Origin: Ruminococcus sp. CAG:563
Lineage (GTDB): Bacteria > Bacillota > Clostridia > Oscillospirales > Acutalibacteraceae
Length of the DNA: 5,725 nucleotides
Assembly: GCA_000434915.1 (NCBI GenBank)
Contig: FR882050.1
Location: 13,631-19,355 of the forward strand
Reading direction: 5' to 3'
In this document: piece by piece, positions 5,721 to 5,725 of the stretch
Position numbering within the stretch: the stretch's first letter is position 1
How the letters are laid out: the number at the start of each line of letters is the position of its first letter
Program-made: the position numbers and the translations under genes
The notes under the pieces: model-generated
What the model saw: the letters and a program-made list of their open reading frames with translations, nothing else
Told to the model about the DNA's origin: nothing
Database searches by the model: none

Positions 5721-5725
5721 TTAAC

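Overview
The window looks like chromosomal housekeeping DNA from a low-to-mid GC Firmicute of the class Clostridia. A gut lineage such as Oscillospirales/Ruminococcaceae is my guess. The grounds are a tyrosine-specific T-box leader on tyrS, a YfhO-family membrane protein gene, the paired UPF0237 (ACT) and UPF0210 (PFL-like) genes typical of Firmicutes, strong Shine-Dalgarno sites and consensus sigma-A promoters. I see no mobile element, CRISPR array, tRNA or rRNA.

Layout, left to right. Positions 1-1101 (minus) hold the first 367 codons of tyrS; the C-terminal S4 domain runs off the left edge. Positions 1139-1389 (minus) are its T-box riboswitch, with specifier UAC, antiterminator and terminator all readable. 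At 1397-1458 two near-perfect promoters stand back to back: TTGACA-17-TATAAT drives tyrS leftward and TTGACG-17-TAGAAT drives trmB rightward. trmB (1496-2167, plus) encodes tRNA m7G46 methyltransferase with an unusual active-site motif. A hairpin flanked by A and T runs (2198-2235) can end transcription from both sides.

From 5725 back to 2237 everything is on the minus strand and reads as one tightly packed operon: the 3' end of a YfhO-family gene, a 90-residue ACT-domain protein (UPF0237), a 454-residue UPF0210/PFL-like protein, and an S4-containing RluA-family pseudouridine synthase. The three junctions are a 4-base ATGA overlap, an 8-base gap with the stop codon inside the next ribosome binding site, and a 3-base gap. 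Co-translation is therefore likely. The shared terminator at 2198-2235 closes the operon.

Three of the six genes serve tRNA or rRNA function (tyrS, trmB, the pseudouridine synthase). YfhO proteins belong to cell-envelope glycosylation. The ACT/UPF0210 pair is widely conserved but has no established function that I know of. The points most worth checking are the Cys and Phe replacements in the TrmB catalytic motif, the in-frame stop that interrupts YfhO five bases from the window edge, and the coupled ACT/UPF0210 pair. Nothing here is convincingly a new system.
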